DNA of 64,000 nt from JBAZJI01 sp964596325 (GCA_964596325.1 CAZQSQ010000001.1:1-64000), one strand, 5' to 3'; positions 26,694 through 36,219 are shown, numbered from the stretch's first letter. Made by a program: numbers and translations. The notes: generated by a model not told the origin, from the sequence alone.

Positions 26694-27443
26694 ATGGAAA
26701 TTGCCCAAAACACAAACCTTGGGCAGCAGGAAAGCGTCGCGGTGGAAATCCGCGCCGGAGTGGGCGGGCAAGAGTCCGCTCTTTTTGCGTCTGATTTGGC
26801 TAATATGTATATCCGTTATGCTCAATCGCAAGGTTTTGGCGTAAAGATTACTGAAGAAAGCCCAACGGATTTGGCAGGCTTCAAGCAAATCAGCTTTATC
26901 ATCAGCGGCCCGGAGGTTTATCGGCTATTCAAACAGGAGGGCGGAGTGCATCGCGTGCAAAGAGTGCCGGAAACCGAGCGCCAAGGCCGGGTTCATACTT
27001 CTACCGTCTCGGTCGCGATTTTACGAATCCCCAAAGAAACTGAACTTAAAATTAACCCTTCGGATATCCGCTTTGAAACCAGCAAAGCCGGCGGCGCGGG
27101 CGGCCAAAATGTAAATAAGCGCGAAACCGCTGTGCGCTTGGTTCACATACCCACCAATATCGCCGTAACTTCGCAAACGGAACGCAGCCAACAGCAAAAC
27201 CGTGAAAATGCCATGAATCTCCTACGCGCCAAACTTTTGGAGATTAAAGAAAATAGCACTACCGGGAGTGTGCAAGCGCAGCGCCTCGCTCAAATCGGTT
27301 CCGCCGACCGCAGCGAAAAAATACGCACTTATAACTTCCCCCAAGACAGGATTACCGACCACCGCTTGAATAAATCTTGGCATAATATTGAAAAAATCAT
27401 GGCCGGGAAAATTGATAAGATAATACAAGAGTTTCAAAAATAA
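26694..27443 (+). CDS. prfA: Short peptide chain release factor 1 lacking domain 1
   Basis: The 249-residue protein matches RF1 from about residue 105 onward: EIRAGVGGQESALFASDLANMY, the stop-codon recognition loop RVPETERQGRVHTS (P-E-T where RF1 has PxT, usually PAT or PVT), and the GGQ loop GGAGGQNVNKRETAVR. RF1 is normally about 360 residues; the N-terminal helical domain 1 is absent and rpmE occupies the space upstream. PxT suggests UAA/UAG recognition. No Shine-Dalgarno sequence. It is intact as an ORF, so the shortening looks real and not like a frameshift. Confidence 0.88.
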   Translation: MEIAQNTNLGQQESVAVEIRAGVGGQESALFASDLANMYIRYAQSQGFGVKITEESPTDLAGFKQISFIISGPEVYRLFKQEGGVHRVQRVPETERQGRVHTSTVSVAILRIPKETELKINPSDIRFETSKAGGAGGQNVNKRETAVRLVHIPTNIAVTSQTERSQQQNRENAMNLLRAKLLEIKENSTTGSVQAQRLAQIGSADRSEKIRTYNFPQDRITDHRLNKSWHNIEKIMAGKIDKIIQEFQK

Positions 27444-27446
27444 ATT

Positions 27447-27470
27447 AAAAAGCCCCTTTCGGGGCTTTTT
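27447..27470. terminator. Bidirectional terminator between prfA and the transglycosylase gene
   Basis: AAAAAGCCCC pairs with GGGGCTTTTT around a TTTC loop. Confidence 0.85.
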
Positions 27471-27512
27471 GTTTGATATTTTTTCTCTTAGGGCTTCAGA
27501 TTTGGTGTTTTC

Positions 27513-28916
27513 TTAAAATATCATTGACTCGCACTTGGCACTCATCGTTCCTTCGGCAATAAACTTCTCGATGCAAGAAGCACGCACCTGCACTTGGTTT
27601 TGATAGCCATAAGCGCCCGAGCCGAAATATCTGGCCGCCGCTTTTAGCTCGCCCTTGCCTTGCGCGTTTGCGCCGGCATCCTTAACAAAGAGGGCTGCGG
27701 CATAAAAAGCATCTTCGATATTCCAAGGGTTGGCTGCCCGCCCAGTAATGCTTGAAATTTGATCTTTGAAAAGATTCCAAGTTGTTGGCATAAATTGCGC
27801 CGGGCCCATAGCTCCGCCGTAAGGACATCCCATAGAGGGAATGGGGCAAGAAACAGGCACACTCTTAAAGTCTAACCCGGCATCTTTGGTGATTTGAATG
27901 AAGGCCGTCACTTGATTGGCACGCATGACCGGCTTGCCATTAGCGCCCTTGCCATCTTCAGTCACAACGTAACACTTTCCCACATTTTGTCCGATGCGGG
28001 TCTCCTGGGCCAGAATAGCCAAAATAAAGGAAGGCCGAACGCCGACTTTAGCCCCGGCTCGCTGGGCAATCTCGATTGCCTCCCCGAAACTTGGCGCTTT
28101 GGAAACGCCGGAAATGCCGGCTAATTGAAAAATACGGGAGCGGATTTTCGCGGCTCGGGCTTCAGCCTGCTGCTTATATTGCTGGAATAAAGCCTCCTCG
28201 CCTTTAGTTTGCGACAAAACTTCATTCTTTTCCTCCTTTAACTCCAAATTCTGATTTTTCTGCACTTCTTTTTTGGCCACAGCATCCTCCAAATTCCCTT
28301 TTTGCTCACCGAGTTTATCTTTTTGATTCTCCAAGTAAGTTTTCAAATCTACGATCGTGGCCAAAAGCGCTTGGTTTCTTTCGGAAAGGGTTTTTAAGCC
28401 GATAAAATTATCGGCCGTCTCGGTCAAATTTTCCCCGCCCAAAATCAGCTCCAAACCGGATTTGTTATCCTCCTTAAAAATGGAAACAAGCAAACTCTTG
28501 AGCCGCTCCCGGGCTGCTTCGATTTTTGACTGGGTATCAGTGATGGATTCCTCGGTGCTTTTGACTTGGACAGTCAAATCTTTAATGATAACCGTATTAT
28601 GTTGGATTTCGTTATCTAGTTTTTTAATTTTCGACTGCAAGGATGAAATTTCTCCGCTTAAGGTCTTGCCTTTTTGCTTGGCTTCTTGGACACCGGCATC
28701 AAAAATTTTGGCGCGCTGTTCAAACATTGCCAAACAGGCCTTAAGGCTGACATCACACTCCTCTTTTTCCACTTTGGCGCAAAAAGCATCCAAAGCCTTT
28801 TCGGCGCAAGTAGTGTCGGATGCCTCAAAAGCGGCGGCAATGGAATTAACGCCAAGTATTAAGGCGATAATTGTCGTGCCTAAAAAAACCCAAAACGTTT
28901 TACAGTTTTTTCCCAT
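27513..28916 (-). CDS. Secreted lytic transglycosylase with coiled coil
   Basis: A 467-residue exported protein: signal peptide (about 1-29), a long coiled coil (about 75-250) similar to those of EnvC/PcsB-like murein hydrolase partners, and a C-terminal transglycosylase domain (about 275-467). That domain has the catalytic Glu in FILAILAQETRIG and the segment GGAMGPAQFMPTTW, as in MltB/SLT-type enzymes. It probably cleaves peptidoglycan during division or growth. No Shine-Dalgarno sequence. Confidence 0.88.
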   Translation of the reverse strand: MGKNCKTFWVFLGTTIIALILGVNSIAAAFEASDTTCAEKALDAFCAKVEKEECDVSLKACLAMFEQRAKIFDAGVQEAKQKGKTLSGEISSLQSKIKKLDNEIQHNTVIIKDLTVQVKSTEESITDTQSKIEAARERLKSLLVSIFKEDNKSGLELILGGENLTETADNFIGLKTLSERNQALLATIVDLKTYLENQKDKLGEQKGNLEDAVAKKEVQKNQNLELKEEKNEVLSQTKGEEALFQQYKQQAEARAAKIRSRIFQLAGISGVSKAPSFGEAIEIAQRAGAKVGVRPSFILAILAQETRIGQNVGKCYVVTEDGKGANGKPVMRANQVTAFIQITKDAGLDFKSVPVSCPIPSMGCPYGGAMGPAQFMPTTWNLFKDQISSITGRAANPWNIEDAFYAAALFVKDAGANAQGKGELKAAARYFGSGAYGYQNQVQVRASCIEKFIAEGTMSAKCESMIF

Positions 28917-28980
28917 AACTATTTGTAACCAATCAAACGATTTTCTCCAAATTCCGGCTGTGGAATATTAGAACATAAAA

Positions 28981-29001
28981 ACACCCCGCTAGTGGCGGGG
29001 C
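28981..29001 (-). terminator. Terminator of rplY
   Basis: CCCCGC (28984-28989) pairs with GCGGGG (28995-29000); TGTTTTTAT follows on the minus strand. Confidence 0.8.
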
Positions 29002-29017
29002 GCTTTCTAAATCTATA

Positions 29018-29671
29018 TTATTCAGCGGCGGGGGCATCGACAGGCATCTCTTCTTTCTTCTCCTTTTCAATCTTTTCAACCTTCTCCACGTCGCCTTCAA
29101 TGGGCACTTCCAATTCCTTCTCCACATCGGCTGGCTTGGCCACAAAGGCAATAATTTCTTCGGGGCTTTTCAAAATCTGCACCTTTGACCCAACATTAAG
29201 ATCCTTGACGTAGAAGTAGTCCTCGAAAGTAGCTAGCTTGGAAATATCAACAGAAATTTCGTGCGGGATGTCTTGGGGCAAGCACTTCACTTCAAGCTCA
29301 TGAATATTCTTCACCAGAGTTCCCTTCAAATCCTTGATAGCGGCCGCCTCACCAACAAAAACCAAAGGCACATTGGCAGTGGTTTCCACCTTCAAATTCG
29401 GAGCGTATAAATCAATATGGGTCACAGCTTCAGAAACCGGGTCCAAAGCGAGATCTTTGACTAAAACGGTATATTTTTCGCCAGCTACATCGATATTAAT
29501 AAGGGATGTTTCTCCGGCTTCTTTCAAAACCGATTCAAATTCCTTGGCAGAAACTTGGATCATGGCGTTAGAAATTCCGGGTCCGTAAACAATAGCCGGA
29601 ATAAATCCTTTTTGGCGGATTTCCTGAACATCGGTTTTTGCGTCTCTTTTTTGTGCGGATAAATTAATCAT
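29018..29671 (-). CDS. rplY: 50S ribosomal protein L25/CTC
   Basis: A 217-residue protein of the long L25 (TL5/CTC) type: an N-terminal 5S-binding beta-barrel (about 1-90, with GFIPAIVYG and DLYAP) and a C-terminal domain (about 95-185), plus an acidic Glu/Lys tail (190-217). It binds 5S rRNA in the large subunit. No Shine-Dalgarno sequence. Confidence 0.95.
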   Translation of the reverse strand: MINLSAQKRDAKTDVQEIRQKGFIPAIVYGPGISNAMIQVSAKEFESVLKEAGETSLINIDVAGEKYTVLVKDLALDPVSEAVTHIDLYAPNLKVETTANVPLVFVGEAAAIKDLKGTLVKNIHELEVKCLPQDIPHEISVDISKLATFEDYFYVKDLNVGSKVQILKSPEEIIAFVAKPADVEKELEVPIEGDVEKVEKIEKEKKEEMPVDAPAAE

Positions 29672-29724
29672 AACGTTTGCAAATTAAATAGACCGATAAG
29701 GTCGTCTGTCCATTGTAAATGATT

Positions 29725-30861
29725 TTACGATTTTGTCAATTCTTCCTTGTATTTGGCGCATTCCCCATAAAAGGCCAGTATCTTATCCGTGACCCTTTCC
29801 CACGCATAATCTTGGGCAATTTGATAGCCCATTTGCGCCAGCTTCTCCCGTTTGTCACTATTATCCGCCAGCTCACCCAGACGTTTTCCTAAAGCTTGGA
29901 AATCACGACATTTGACCATAAAATCCTTGGGATGCTTGGCGAGCACTTCACGGTAGCCGTCAATATTATAGGCAATGACAGGCTTTTTGCTTGCCATGCC
30001 TTCCAAAAGCACAATACCAAAGCTCTCCCCAAAAACCGCCGGACTGCAATAAATATCGCAGGTGGCATAATAATTAGGTGCATCTTTTTCCAAAACTCGA
30101 CCCTCAAAAACCACATTTTTCAACTTATTGTCCGCGACAAATTTTTCGCATTCGGCTCGCTGTTCCCCATCACCACACATGATAAGGCGCACATTATCCC
30201 GGCTGCTTTGCACAATTTTATAAGCCTTAAGCATTTCCATTGGACCCTTACGCTCTTGCAGCCGGCCCATGAATAAAATATTGATTTTCCCGTCCAAAAA
30301 TTTTTTTAGCTTTTTGGTTTTCGGATTAAATTTTTTAACATCGATACCATTAGGAATGACAGTTTTTGGTCCGGAAAAATCCTTAAATTGTGCCAAGGCG
30401 ACTTTGGAAACCCCGATTATCCCATGCACTTTTCCCATGAGCTCCTTGGTCATGGCCAAAACTTCTTTGCCGCCAGGCACATCCCCCAGATTACTATGAA
30501 ATGTCAACACATTAACACCGTTAGTCCTATTCATTACCTGCCAACTGTGAAAACCGATGTTATGAAAATGGAAAACGTCAAATTTTTCCTTCTCCAACCA
30601 ATACTCCAGCTGCCCCGGCGCGGCACAAACCGCCAAGTCGCCATAGCCACCATTAAAAGGAATTGTTAAAGCCGTACCAATCAAACGAATATCCTTATCG
30701 GCATACCTCTCCGTCAACGAACCGCGAGGCACGCCTATTTTGCAATCATATCCCTTCTTCTTCAGGTACTTTTTTAGTTCTAGGACATGGTTTTTAACCC
30801 CTCCCGGATATAGGAAGGGATGCAACGGGAAAATCCCGATTTTTTTTATTTGGCTTTGCAT
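29725..30861 (-). CDS. Glycosyltransferase family 4 (GT-B fold)
   Basis: A 378-residue glycosyltransferase of the GT4 type, resembling PimA-like mannosyltransferases. GGVKNHVLELKKYLKKKGYD forms the N-terminal domain, and VIPNGIDVKKF leads to ILFMGRLQERKG and the donor-site motif ESFGIVLLEGMASKKPVIA (E-x7-E). It likely adds a sugar to a lipid or cell-surface glycan. The next gene upstream is murC, 11 nt away, so both may share a transcript. Confidence 0.9.
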   Translation of the reverse strand: MQSQIKKIGIFPLHPFLYPGGVKNHVLELKKYLKKKGYDCKIGVPRGSLTERYADKDIRLIGTALTIPFNGGYGDLAVCAAPGQLEYWLEKEKFDVFHFHNIGFHSWQVMNRTNGVNVLTFHSNLGDVPGGKEVLAMTKELMGKVHGIIGVSKVALAQFKDFSGPKTVIPNGIDVKKFNPKTKKLKKFLDGKINILFMGRLQERKGPMEMLKAYKIVQSSRDNVRLIMCGDGEQRAECEKFVADNKLKNVVFEGRVLEKDAPNYYATCDIYCSPAVFGESFGIVLLEGMASKKPVIAYNIDGYREVLAKHPKDFMVKCRDFQALGKRLGELADNSDKREKLAQMGYQIAQDYAWERVTDKILAFYGECAKYKEELTKS

Positions 30862-30872
30862 ATTTTAAGATC

Positions 30873-32201
30873 TTAGCCAAGCTTGTAAAAATCTCCCGCG
30901 CTCATCAACAAAATTACTTCTCCGCCGGTAACCAAGCGCTTGAGAGCATCTTTAATCTCTTCCTTGCGTAAATAGGAAATCTTTTTGTCCTTGCAGGCCT
31001 GGGCGAGCATCTGGGCGTTAATCTGTTGCTTAATTGCACTGTTTTCGCGCCCCTTCACATCGTAAATATCGGTTATGATCAGCTGGTCGAAATATTTTTT
31101 CTTGGAAGCGGTTTTGTAGGCCTTGATAAATTCTTTTTTCAAATTCAGGGTTCTTTCGTATTGATGCGGTTGATTAATGGCGATAATCCTGCGGTTCTTG
31201 TATTTTTCTTTGCAGGCCTGCAGAGTGCTCAAAATTTCCGTTGGGTGGTGCGCATAGTCGGTAATAAAAGTGGCATCCTTGGGCCCAACCTGGGTATAAA
31301 TCTTTATCTCCGAAGTTTCAAAACGCCTCCAAGCGCCATGGTAGTGGCCAATGGCGGGTAAAATATCCTTATCTTTTTTATCCAAAATCCGGCAAACTTC
31401 CAGAGCGGCCATGGCATTGGAAACATTATGCTCGCCGGGAACAAAAACCGCCCGCTTCACGGCCGCGGCATCGCGTTGCTTTTTAGAATATTCGATAACC
31501 TGAAATGGCGCGTCTTTTTTTATTTTTAACTTCTTTTTAACCCCCCCATCTTTGCTCGCCACCAAAAACCCTCCCGGACCTAAATGCGAAACGAATTGCT
31601 GAAAATTTTTGACAATATTGCCAAAAGTCTTGAAATAGTCCAAATGGTCGGCCTCGATATTAGTGCAAACAATAATCTGCGGCCAATAATTCAAAAATGA
31701 GCTCTTGTATTCATCGGCCTCAATCAATAAATATTTGCTTTTGCCCAAACGAAAATTGCTGTCCCCAAACTCTTTTAAGGCAGTGCCGACAATGACCGTG
31801 GGGTCCAAGCCCAAATTAATCATAGCCACAGCCAACATGGAAGTAGTAGTGCTTTTGCCGTGTGATCCGCACACCGCAATGGTGTATTTTTCTTTGGTAA
31901 TCTGGCCTAAAAGCTCGGGGGTAGACATCACCTTCAATCCTAATCTTTTAGCTTCGATAATTTCGGGGTTATTCGCCGGTACGGCCGGATTATGGACAAC
32001 TAAATCCAACTGCATATTCCTAAGCCGCGGGACATATTCTTCATGGGCCCCGACAAAAACCTCTATGTCGCGCCGGCGCATAGCTTCAATAATTTCAGTA
32101 TGTTCCAAATTTGTTCCCGTAACATGATGGCCAAGCGCCCGATAATACTGCGCCACGGCACTGATCCCAATCCCCCCTATGCCTACAAAATGTATTTTCA
32201 T
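30873..32201 (-). CDS. murC: UDP-N-acetylmuramate--L-alanine ligase
   Basis: A 442-residue Mur ligase. The N-terminal UDP-binding domain begins IHFVGIGGIGISAVA, the ATP loop is GSHGKSTTTS (about 112-121), the central domain has EADEYKSSFL and TNIEADHLDYF, and the C-terminal domain has DYAHHPTEI. It makes the first amino-acid addition to UDP-MurNAc in peptidoglycan synthesis. Length and motifs fit MurC better than Mpl. Confidence 0.95.
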   Translation of the reverse strand: MKIHFVGIGGIGISAVAQYYRALGHHVTGTNLEHTEIIEAMRRRDIEVFVGAHEEYVPRLRNMQLDLVVHNPAVPANNPEIIEAKRLGLKVMSTPELLGQITKEKYTIAVCGSHGKSTTTSMLAVAMINLGLDPTVIVGTALKEFGDSNFRLGKSKYLLIEADEYKSSFLNYWPQIIVCTNIEADHLDYFKTFGNIVKNFQQFVSHLGPGGFLVASKDGGVKKKLKIKKDAPFQVIEYSKKQRDAAAVKRAVFVPGEHNVSNAMAALEVCRILDKKDKDILPAIGHYHGAWRRFETSEIKIYTQVGPKDATFITDYAHHPTEILSTLQACKEKYKNRRIIAINQPHQYERTLNLKKEFIKAYKTASKKKYFDQLIITDIYDVKGRENSAIKQQINAQMLAQACKDKKISYLRKEEIKDALKRLVTGGEVILLMSAGDFYKLG

Positions 32202-32216
32202 AGGTTTGTTTATTCT

Positions 32217-32795
32217 TTAAGCTTTTCCAGTGAATTTATGCGTTTCGATTACAGAGTAATCCGCCCCATCCATGGTCTTGCGCGATTCCATCAGGGAAAT
32301 CCCCCCGGCCGGAAAAGAAAATTCCAAATCCTGCGTGATATTGGGCATTTCCTCGGGTTCAATCCGGCGATATTCAAACTGCTTCACGCGACCTAAAGTG
32401 ATATGGCAATGAAATGGTTTGGGGTCGAGACGGATTCCCCGCTCCAGAAGTTTCTGGGCTAGCATTTTTTGCATTTCTTCAAAACGTTTATCGTTTTTGA
32501 AGTTTACCCAAACATAGCGCGGAGGATTTTCACCTTCCGGGGCAAAGGCCGCCCGGGACATATTCAAAGAAAAATATCCGTAAAGGGAGCAAATCTCCAT
32601 GACTGCTTCCCGAATCTTAATAATCTCCGCCTCTCCAACCATACCGATAAAGGCCAAGGTAATATGCAAATCAAAAGGGCGCGCCCAACGAATGGGACAC
32701 GCCTCAAAAGACGAATCAATTTGATCCTTGATTTGCTGAAGATATTCCTGCGCTTGCGCATCGGGGTTTATGGCCAAAAATACCCTTCTCTTCAT
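32217..32795 (-). CDS. thpR: RNA 2',3'-cyclic phosphodiesterase (2H family)
   Basis: A 192-residue 2H phosphoesterase with both catalytic HxTx motifs: HITLAF (about 44) and HITLGR (about 130). MKRRVFLAINP at the N terminus is typical of ThpR (LigT). It opens 2',3'-cyclic phosphates on RNA ends. It lies 15 nt upstream of murC on the same strand. Confidence 0.93.
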   Translation of the reverse strand: MKRRVFLAINPDAQAQEYLQQIKDQIDSSFEACPIRWARPFDLHITLAFIGMVGEAEIIKIREAVMEICSLYGYFSLNMSRAAFAPEGENPPRYVWVNFKNDKRFEEMQKMLAQKLLERGIRLDPKPFHCHITLGRVKQFEYRRIEPEEMPNITQDLEFSFPAGGISLMESRKTMDGADYSVIETHKFTGKA

Positions 32796-32885
32796 TGGCT
32801 ATGTTATAGCATTTTCATCAAAATTTTTCAATAGTTAGGGAGTTTTTCACTGTATTTACTGGTAATTTCAGCTATAATCAAAATA

Positions 32886-33617
32886 ATGAAACTGGACTTG
32901 CATTGCCATACGCGATATTCCTACGACGGGCTCTCATCCTTACACAAAATTGTAAAAGTTGCCCAAAAAAAAGGTTTGGATGGCGTCGCTATAACCGATC
33001 ACGAAAATTGCCGCTGTTGGAAAGACGCTGATGCGGTTGCCAAAGAAACCGGCGCTATAATTATCCGCGGCGAAGAAATCAAAACTAAACAAGGAGACGT
33101 CTTGGCACTTTTTATCAATAAGCAAATCGACGGTCTGGGCAAAGAACTGCGCGACGTTATCAAACAAATACACGACCAAGGAGGCCTCGCCATCATTCCT
33201 CACCCGTTCCATTTTTATGAAGGCTTCAAGGGCAACATCGAGGACTACTTGGATATAATTGACGGCATGGAAGTATTTAATGCCCGCCGACCCTGGGGAG
33301 ATTTTAACGAAAAGGCCTTAGTTTGCGCCAAAAAATATAATTTAGCCATGACTGGAGGATCGGACGCTCATTTTTCCGCCGGTATTGGCGATGGCTATAC
33401 TGAAATTCCCAACGCCAAAACTATCGAGGATGTCAAGCAAAGTATTTTAAGGAAGCAAACAATGGGCCTTGGCCATCACTCACACTTCATTTACATGGCA
33501 ATTCCGATTTTAGCTAAAATCCTCAACACAGCCCGAGAATTTAACAAAACTTTCATCAAGCCTGCCGCCAAAGCATTAGGGATAAAGGTAAAAACAAAAA
33601 TCAAACGCGCCAAATAA
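32886..33617 (+). CDS. PHP-domain metallophosphoesterase
   Basis: A 243-residue PHP protein with the metal-binding motifs DLHCHTRYSYDG at the N terminus, ITDHENC, GEEI, IPHPFHF and GGSDAHFSAG. Members of this group hydrolyse phosphoesters such as nucleoside bisphosphates or histidinol phosphate; the substrate here is unknown. A TATAAT stands about 10 nt before the ATG. Its stop overlaps the amrS start (TAATG), so the two are translationally coupled. Confidence 0.88.
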   Translation: MKLDLHCHTRYSYDGLSSLHKIVKVAQKKGLDGVAITDHENCRCWKDADAVAKETGAIIIRGEEIKTKQGDVLALFINKQIDGLGKELRDVIKQIHDQGGLAIIPHPFHFYEGFKGNIEDYLDIIDGMEVFNARRPWGDFNEKALVCAKKYNLAMTGGSDAHFSAGIGDGYTEIPNAKTIEDVKQSILRKQTMGLGHHSHFIYMAIPILAKILNTAREFNKTFIKPAAKALGIKVKTKIKRAK

Positions 33618-34627
33618 TGAAAAAAGTTTATTTGCAAAAAGCCAGTGGACAAAATGTTAATTGCCTGAACTGCGCTCACTATTGCCAAGTAGCTAATGGC
33701 AAGCGCGGCATGTGCCAAGTCCGCAAAAATAAAAATGGCGAGCTTATGGCGCTTAATTACGGCCAAATTGTCGCCTTACAGACGCAAAAAATCGAAAGCA
33801 TTCCCCTATATCACTTTTTACCCGGCAGTTTGGCTTTGGTGGTTGGGAGTGCGGGCTGCAATATGATGTGCGCTAATTGCCAAACTTGGAATATCTCACA
33901 AAAACCGCGGTTGAGTGGCGATACTTTCGGCCATCCTTACGAGCCGCAAGAAATTGTTGACTTGGCCTTGGCCCAAAAATGCCAATCAATCGCTTATTCC
34001 TATACTTCCCCGGCCATGTTTTCTGAATTTGCTTATGACACCATGCGCTTAGCGCACGAAGCCGGGTTAAAAAACGTTTGGGACAGCAATGGTTTTTGGA
34101 GCCGGGAGCTTTTTGAAATGATTGCCCCTTATTTGGACGCGGTTAATATTGATATCAAATCGTTTAGCGAAAAATTTTATAAGGAAAATTGCAATGCGGC
34201 GCTGCAACCGGTTTTAGACACTTGCAAACGACTCAAAGATGCCGGCATTTGGCTGGAAATCTCCACTCTTATCATCCCTGATCAAAACGACCAAACCCCG
34301 ATGCTTACCTCACTGGCCAGCTATATAAAAACAGACTTGGGCGCCCAGACCCCTTGGCATATTTTGGCATTTGATCCAGCGGTTTCTTGGAAATTAGAAA
34401 ACAGCAGCACGCCAAAAACCGCGGGGCTGCTTGATATTGCCGCTCTTGGAAAAAAGTCCGGATTACAATACGTTTATCTGCCAAAACAGAAAGCCGAACT
34501 GGTAAATGACACCCTCTGCCCCAAGTGCCAAGATATTTTAATCCAGCGCCACCAGAATGCGACAAAAAGAAATGACAGCAACGGCAGTTGCCAAAAATGC
34601 GGCGCTAGAATATCGGGAGTGTTATAA
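33617..34627 (+). CDS. amrS: AmmeMemoRadiSam-system radical SAM enzyme
   Basis: A 336-residue AmrS-type radical SAM protein. The cluster-binding motif is C-N-M-M-C-A-N-C in VGSAGCNMMCANCQTWNIS (about 78-96). It is preceded by an N-terminal Cys-rich segment (CLNCAHYCQVANGKRGMCQVR) and followed by a C-terminal zinc-ribbon-like part (CPKCQ ... CQKCG). Function of the family is still poorly known. The partner genes (AMMECR1, MEMO) are not in the window. Confidence 0.92.
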   Translation: MKKVYLQKASGQNVNCLNCAHYCQVANGKRGMCQVRKNKNGELMALNYGQIVALQTQKIESIPLYHFLPGSLALVVGSAGCNMMCANCQTWNISQKPRLSGDTFGHPYEPQEIVDLALAQKCQSIAYSYTSPAMFSEFAYDTMRLAHEAGLKNVWDSNGFWSRELFEMIAPYLDAVNIDIKSFSEKFYKENCNAALQPVLDTCKRLKDAGIWLEISTLIIPDQNDQTPMLTSLASYIKTDLGAQTPWHILAFDPAVSWKLENSSTPKTAGLLDIAALGKKSGLQYVYLPKQKAELVNDTLCPKCQDILIQRHQNATKRNDSNGSCQKCGARISGVL

Positions 34628-34654
34628 AAAATCCCGCCTTCAAGCGGGATTTTT
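34627..34654. terminator. Bidirectional terminator after amrS
   Basis: AAAAATCCCGC pairs with GCGGGATTTTT around CTTCAA. Confidence 0.85.
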
Positions 34655-34656
34655 CT

Positions 34657-35271
34657 TTAAGCGGATAAAATCTTTTTTGACTTGCGGAAGGCCGAGGCAA
34701 TCCTCTGCAAGGCGGTATAATTGCTCATTATGGCCAATATGGCCACGATATTAGCGCACCATTTCAAATCAAAATTGGCCAAAAATATTCCAAGGCACAA
34801 TATAATTATTCTTTCCCCGCGTGACATGTATCCGCCAACCAATTCCCTGTCCACGAGCTTCTTCTCACTGGCCGCCGCTTTGACGTAAGTTGTAGTAATC
34901 GAGCCAAAAAGGAAAAGTGCGAGCCAGAAATAACTGGGCAAAAATAATACTCCCGGCAAGGGCATGAACATCATGCTCATTATGATTATGCCCTCGATAT
35001 AACGATCAACAACCGTATCAAGATAAGCGCCCATCGGCCCGGCCGTACCCTTGGCGCGGGCTACCGAACCGTCAACAAAATCCATCAGGCCGGAAAGAGC
35101 AAAGAAAGCCAAGGCCATGTAATATTGCTGTTTTATAATAAAATACACGCTAATAAAAACAAAAACTATCGATAAATATGTATAGTGGTTAGCGCTTAAA
35201 GGCAGACGGGCAAAAATACTTGCCGAGAAAGCCTCCTGCTTTTTGAATAAATGACGCATTTGATCAAGCAT
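34657..35271 (-). CDS. CDP-alcohol phosphatidyltransferase
   Basis: A 204-residue membrane enzyme with the complete signature D-x2-DG-x2-AR-x8-G-x3-D-x3-D in DFVDGSVARAKG-TAGPMGAYLDTVVD (about 64-89). About five to six membrane helices follow the usual pattern. It transfers a phosphatidyl or related group from CDP-lipid to an alcohol acceptor, probably in phospholipid synthesis. No Shine-Dalgarno sequence. Confidence 0.92.
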   Translation of the reverse strand: MLDQMRHLFKKQEAFSASIFARLPLSANHYTYLSIVFVFISVYFIIKQQYYMALAFFALSGLMDFVDGSVARAKGTAGPMGAYLDTVVDRYIEGIIIMSMMFMPLPGVLFLPSYFWLALFLFGSITTTYVKAAASEKKLVDRELVGGYMSRGERIIILCLGIFLANFDLKWCANIVAILAIMSNYTALQRIASAFRKSKKILSA

Positions 35272-35346
35272 GTTTTTGTTTTATGTTTATAAAATAACAG
35301 CAATTAGTGATTATTCAATCTTTACAACCTGAGAATATATTTTATA

Positions 35347-35368
35347 AAAAGGCAGCCGAAGCTGCCTG
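35347..35368 (-). terminator. Terminator of the ATP-grasp gene
   Basis: GGCAGC (35351-35356) pairs with GCTGCC (35361-35366) around CGAA; TTTTTATAAA follows on the minus strand. Confidence 0.75.
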
Positions 35369-35397
35369 TAATTTTGAGTTTTGGAGGAATATATTAG

Positions 35398-36219
35398 CTA
35401 TCGAAGCGGGCTATTAGCTTGGATAAACGAGCTAATGCAAGATGCCGCTTCCGTTTGGGGGAAATTTGGCAAAGTGCCGAAGCTCGGCCAGTCGTTTACA
35501 TCAAGGCAATAGATAGCTGAGTTTTTTACATCAACCATCAAATCGCCGCCGAATATCTGCAAACCGCTTAAATCCCGCAACTGGTAAGCTATATCTTTAA
35601 TTGCGGCTTTAAGTGCTATTGGTAGCGAATCCACTGACCCGGGAAAGGTAATCAGGCTAAAAATACCATAGAATTTTACATGCATACCGTCTATGAACTT
35701 TTGTCTAATGACCTGATTATGCCCTTTCTTCAGGTATGTCTCTTTGCAAGATTCAAACTGGAATTTATTTTCCACCACGAACCACAAATCATGACCATGG
35801 GCAGCCTTAAAAATGCATTTTCCCCAGCTTCTATCATACTGATCGCAATTTTGCTCAAGCGTAAACAAAGAATATTGTGGCACCATCAACGAAGCCCTTT
35901 CCATGCGCAAATAAGTATAGTATTTGCTCAAACTTGCCAAAATGGCTCCGGGAGAATTGTAAATATATAACTGCCTTTGGTCTTTTAGCAGCTGCAAAGT
36001 AGCGTTAATCTCCAAGCCGCGCGCCATACTGGCCACGATGTCGCAGTCGTATTGACAATCCGAACTTAAAAACTCTTCTGCCGCCATGACGCTCGTATCG
36101 AATCCATCAGCAGTTAAGCTATTTGCCAAATGCGTCAGGATTCTCAAATCGTCTTCTGACTTGCCCGAATACTGAAGTTCTCGCTTAACCAACACAGCCT
36201 TTCCTTGTCTTTCAATCAT
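35398..36219 (-). CDS. ATP-grasp-like protein
   Basis: The 273-residue protein ends with the ATP-grasp metal-site pattern FGGDLMVDVKNSAIYCLDVNDWPSFG (about 226-251), where D and N/D would bind Mg-ATP. Upstream, GKCIFKAAHGHDLWFVV supplies the nucleotide-binding Lys, and IRQKFIDGMHVKFYGI resembles the RimK-like central part. It likely ligates a carboxylate to an amine or acts as a small-molecule kinase. ATG 36219, with AAGGAGG 5 nt before it, overlaps the HAD gene by 8 nt, so the two form an operon. Confidence 0.7.
   Translation of the reverse strand: MIERQGKAVLVKRELQYSGKSEDDLRILTHLANSLTADGFDTSVMAAEEFLSSDCQYDCDIVASMARGLEINATLQLLKDQRQLYIYNSPGAILASLSKYYTYLRMERASLMVPQYSLFTLEQNCDQYDRSWGKCIFKAAHGHDLWFVVENKFQFESCKETYLKKGHNQVIRQKFIDGMHVKFYGIFSLITFPGSVDSLPIALKAAIKDIAYQLRDLSGLQIFGGDLMVDVKNSAIYCLDVNDWPSFGTLPNFPQTEAASCISSFIQANSPLR

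Noticed and set aside
26373..26888. 171-codon minus-strand ORF
   Set aside because: It lies entirely antisense to rpmE and the release factor gene, both clearly real.
26694..27443. Frameshifted full-length RF1
   Set aside because: The upstream sequence is a complete rpmE in close contact, leaving no room for an N-terminal domain in another frame.
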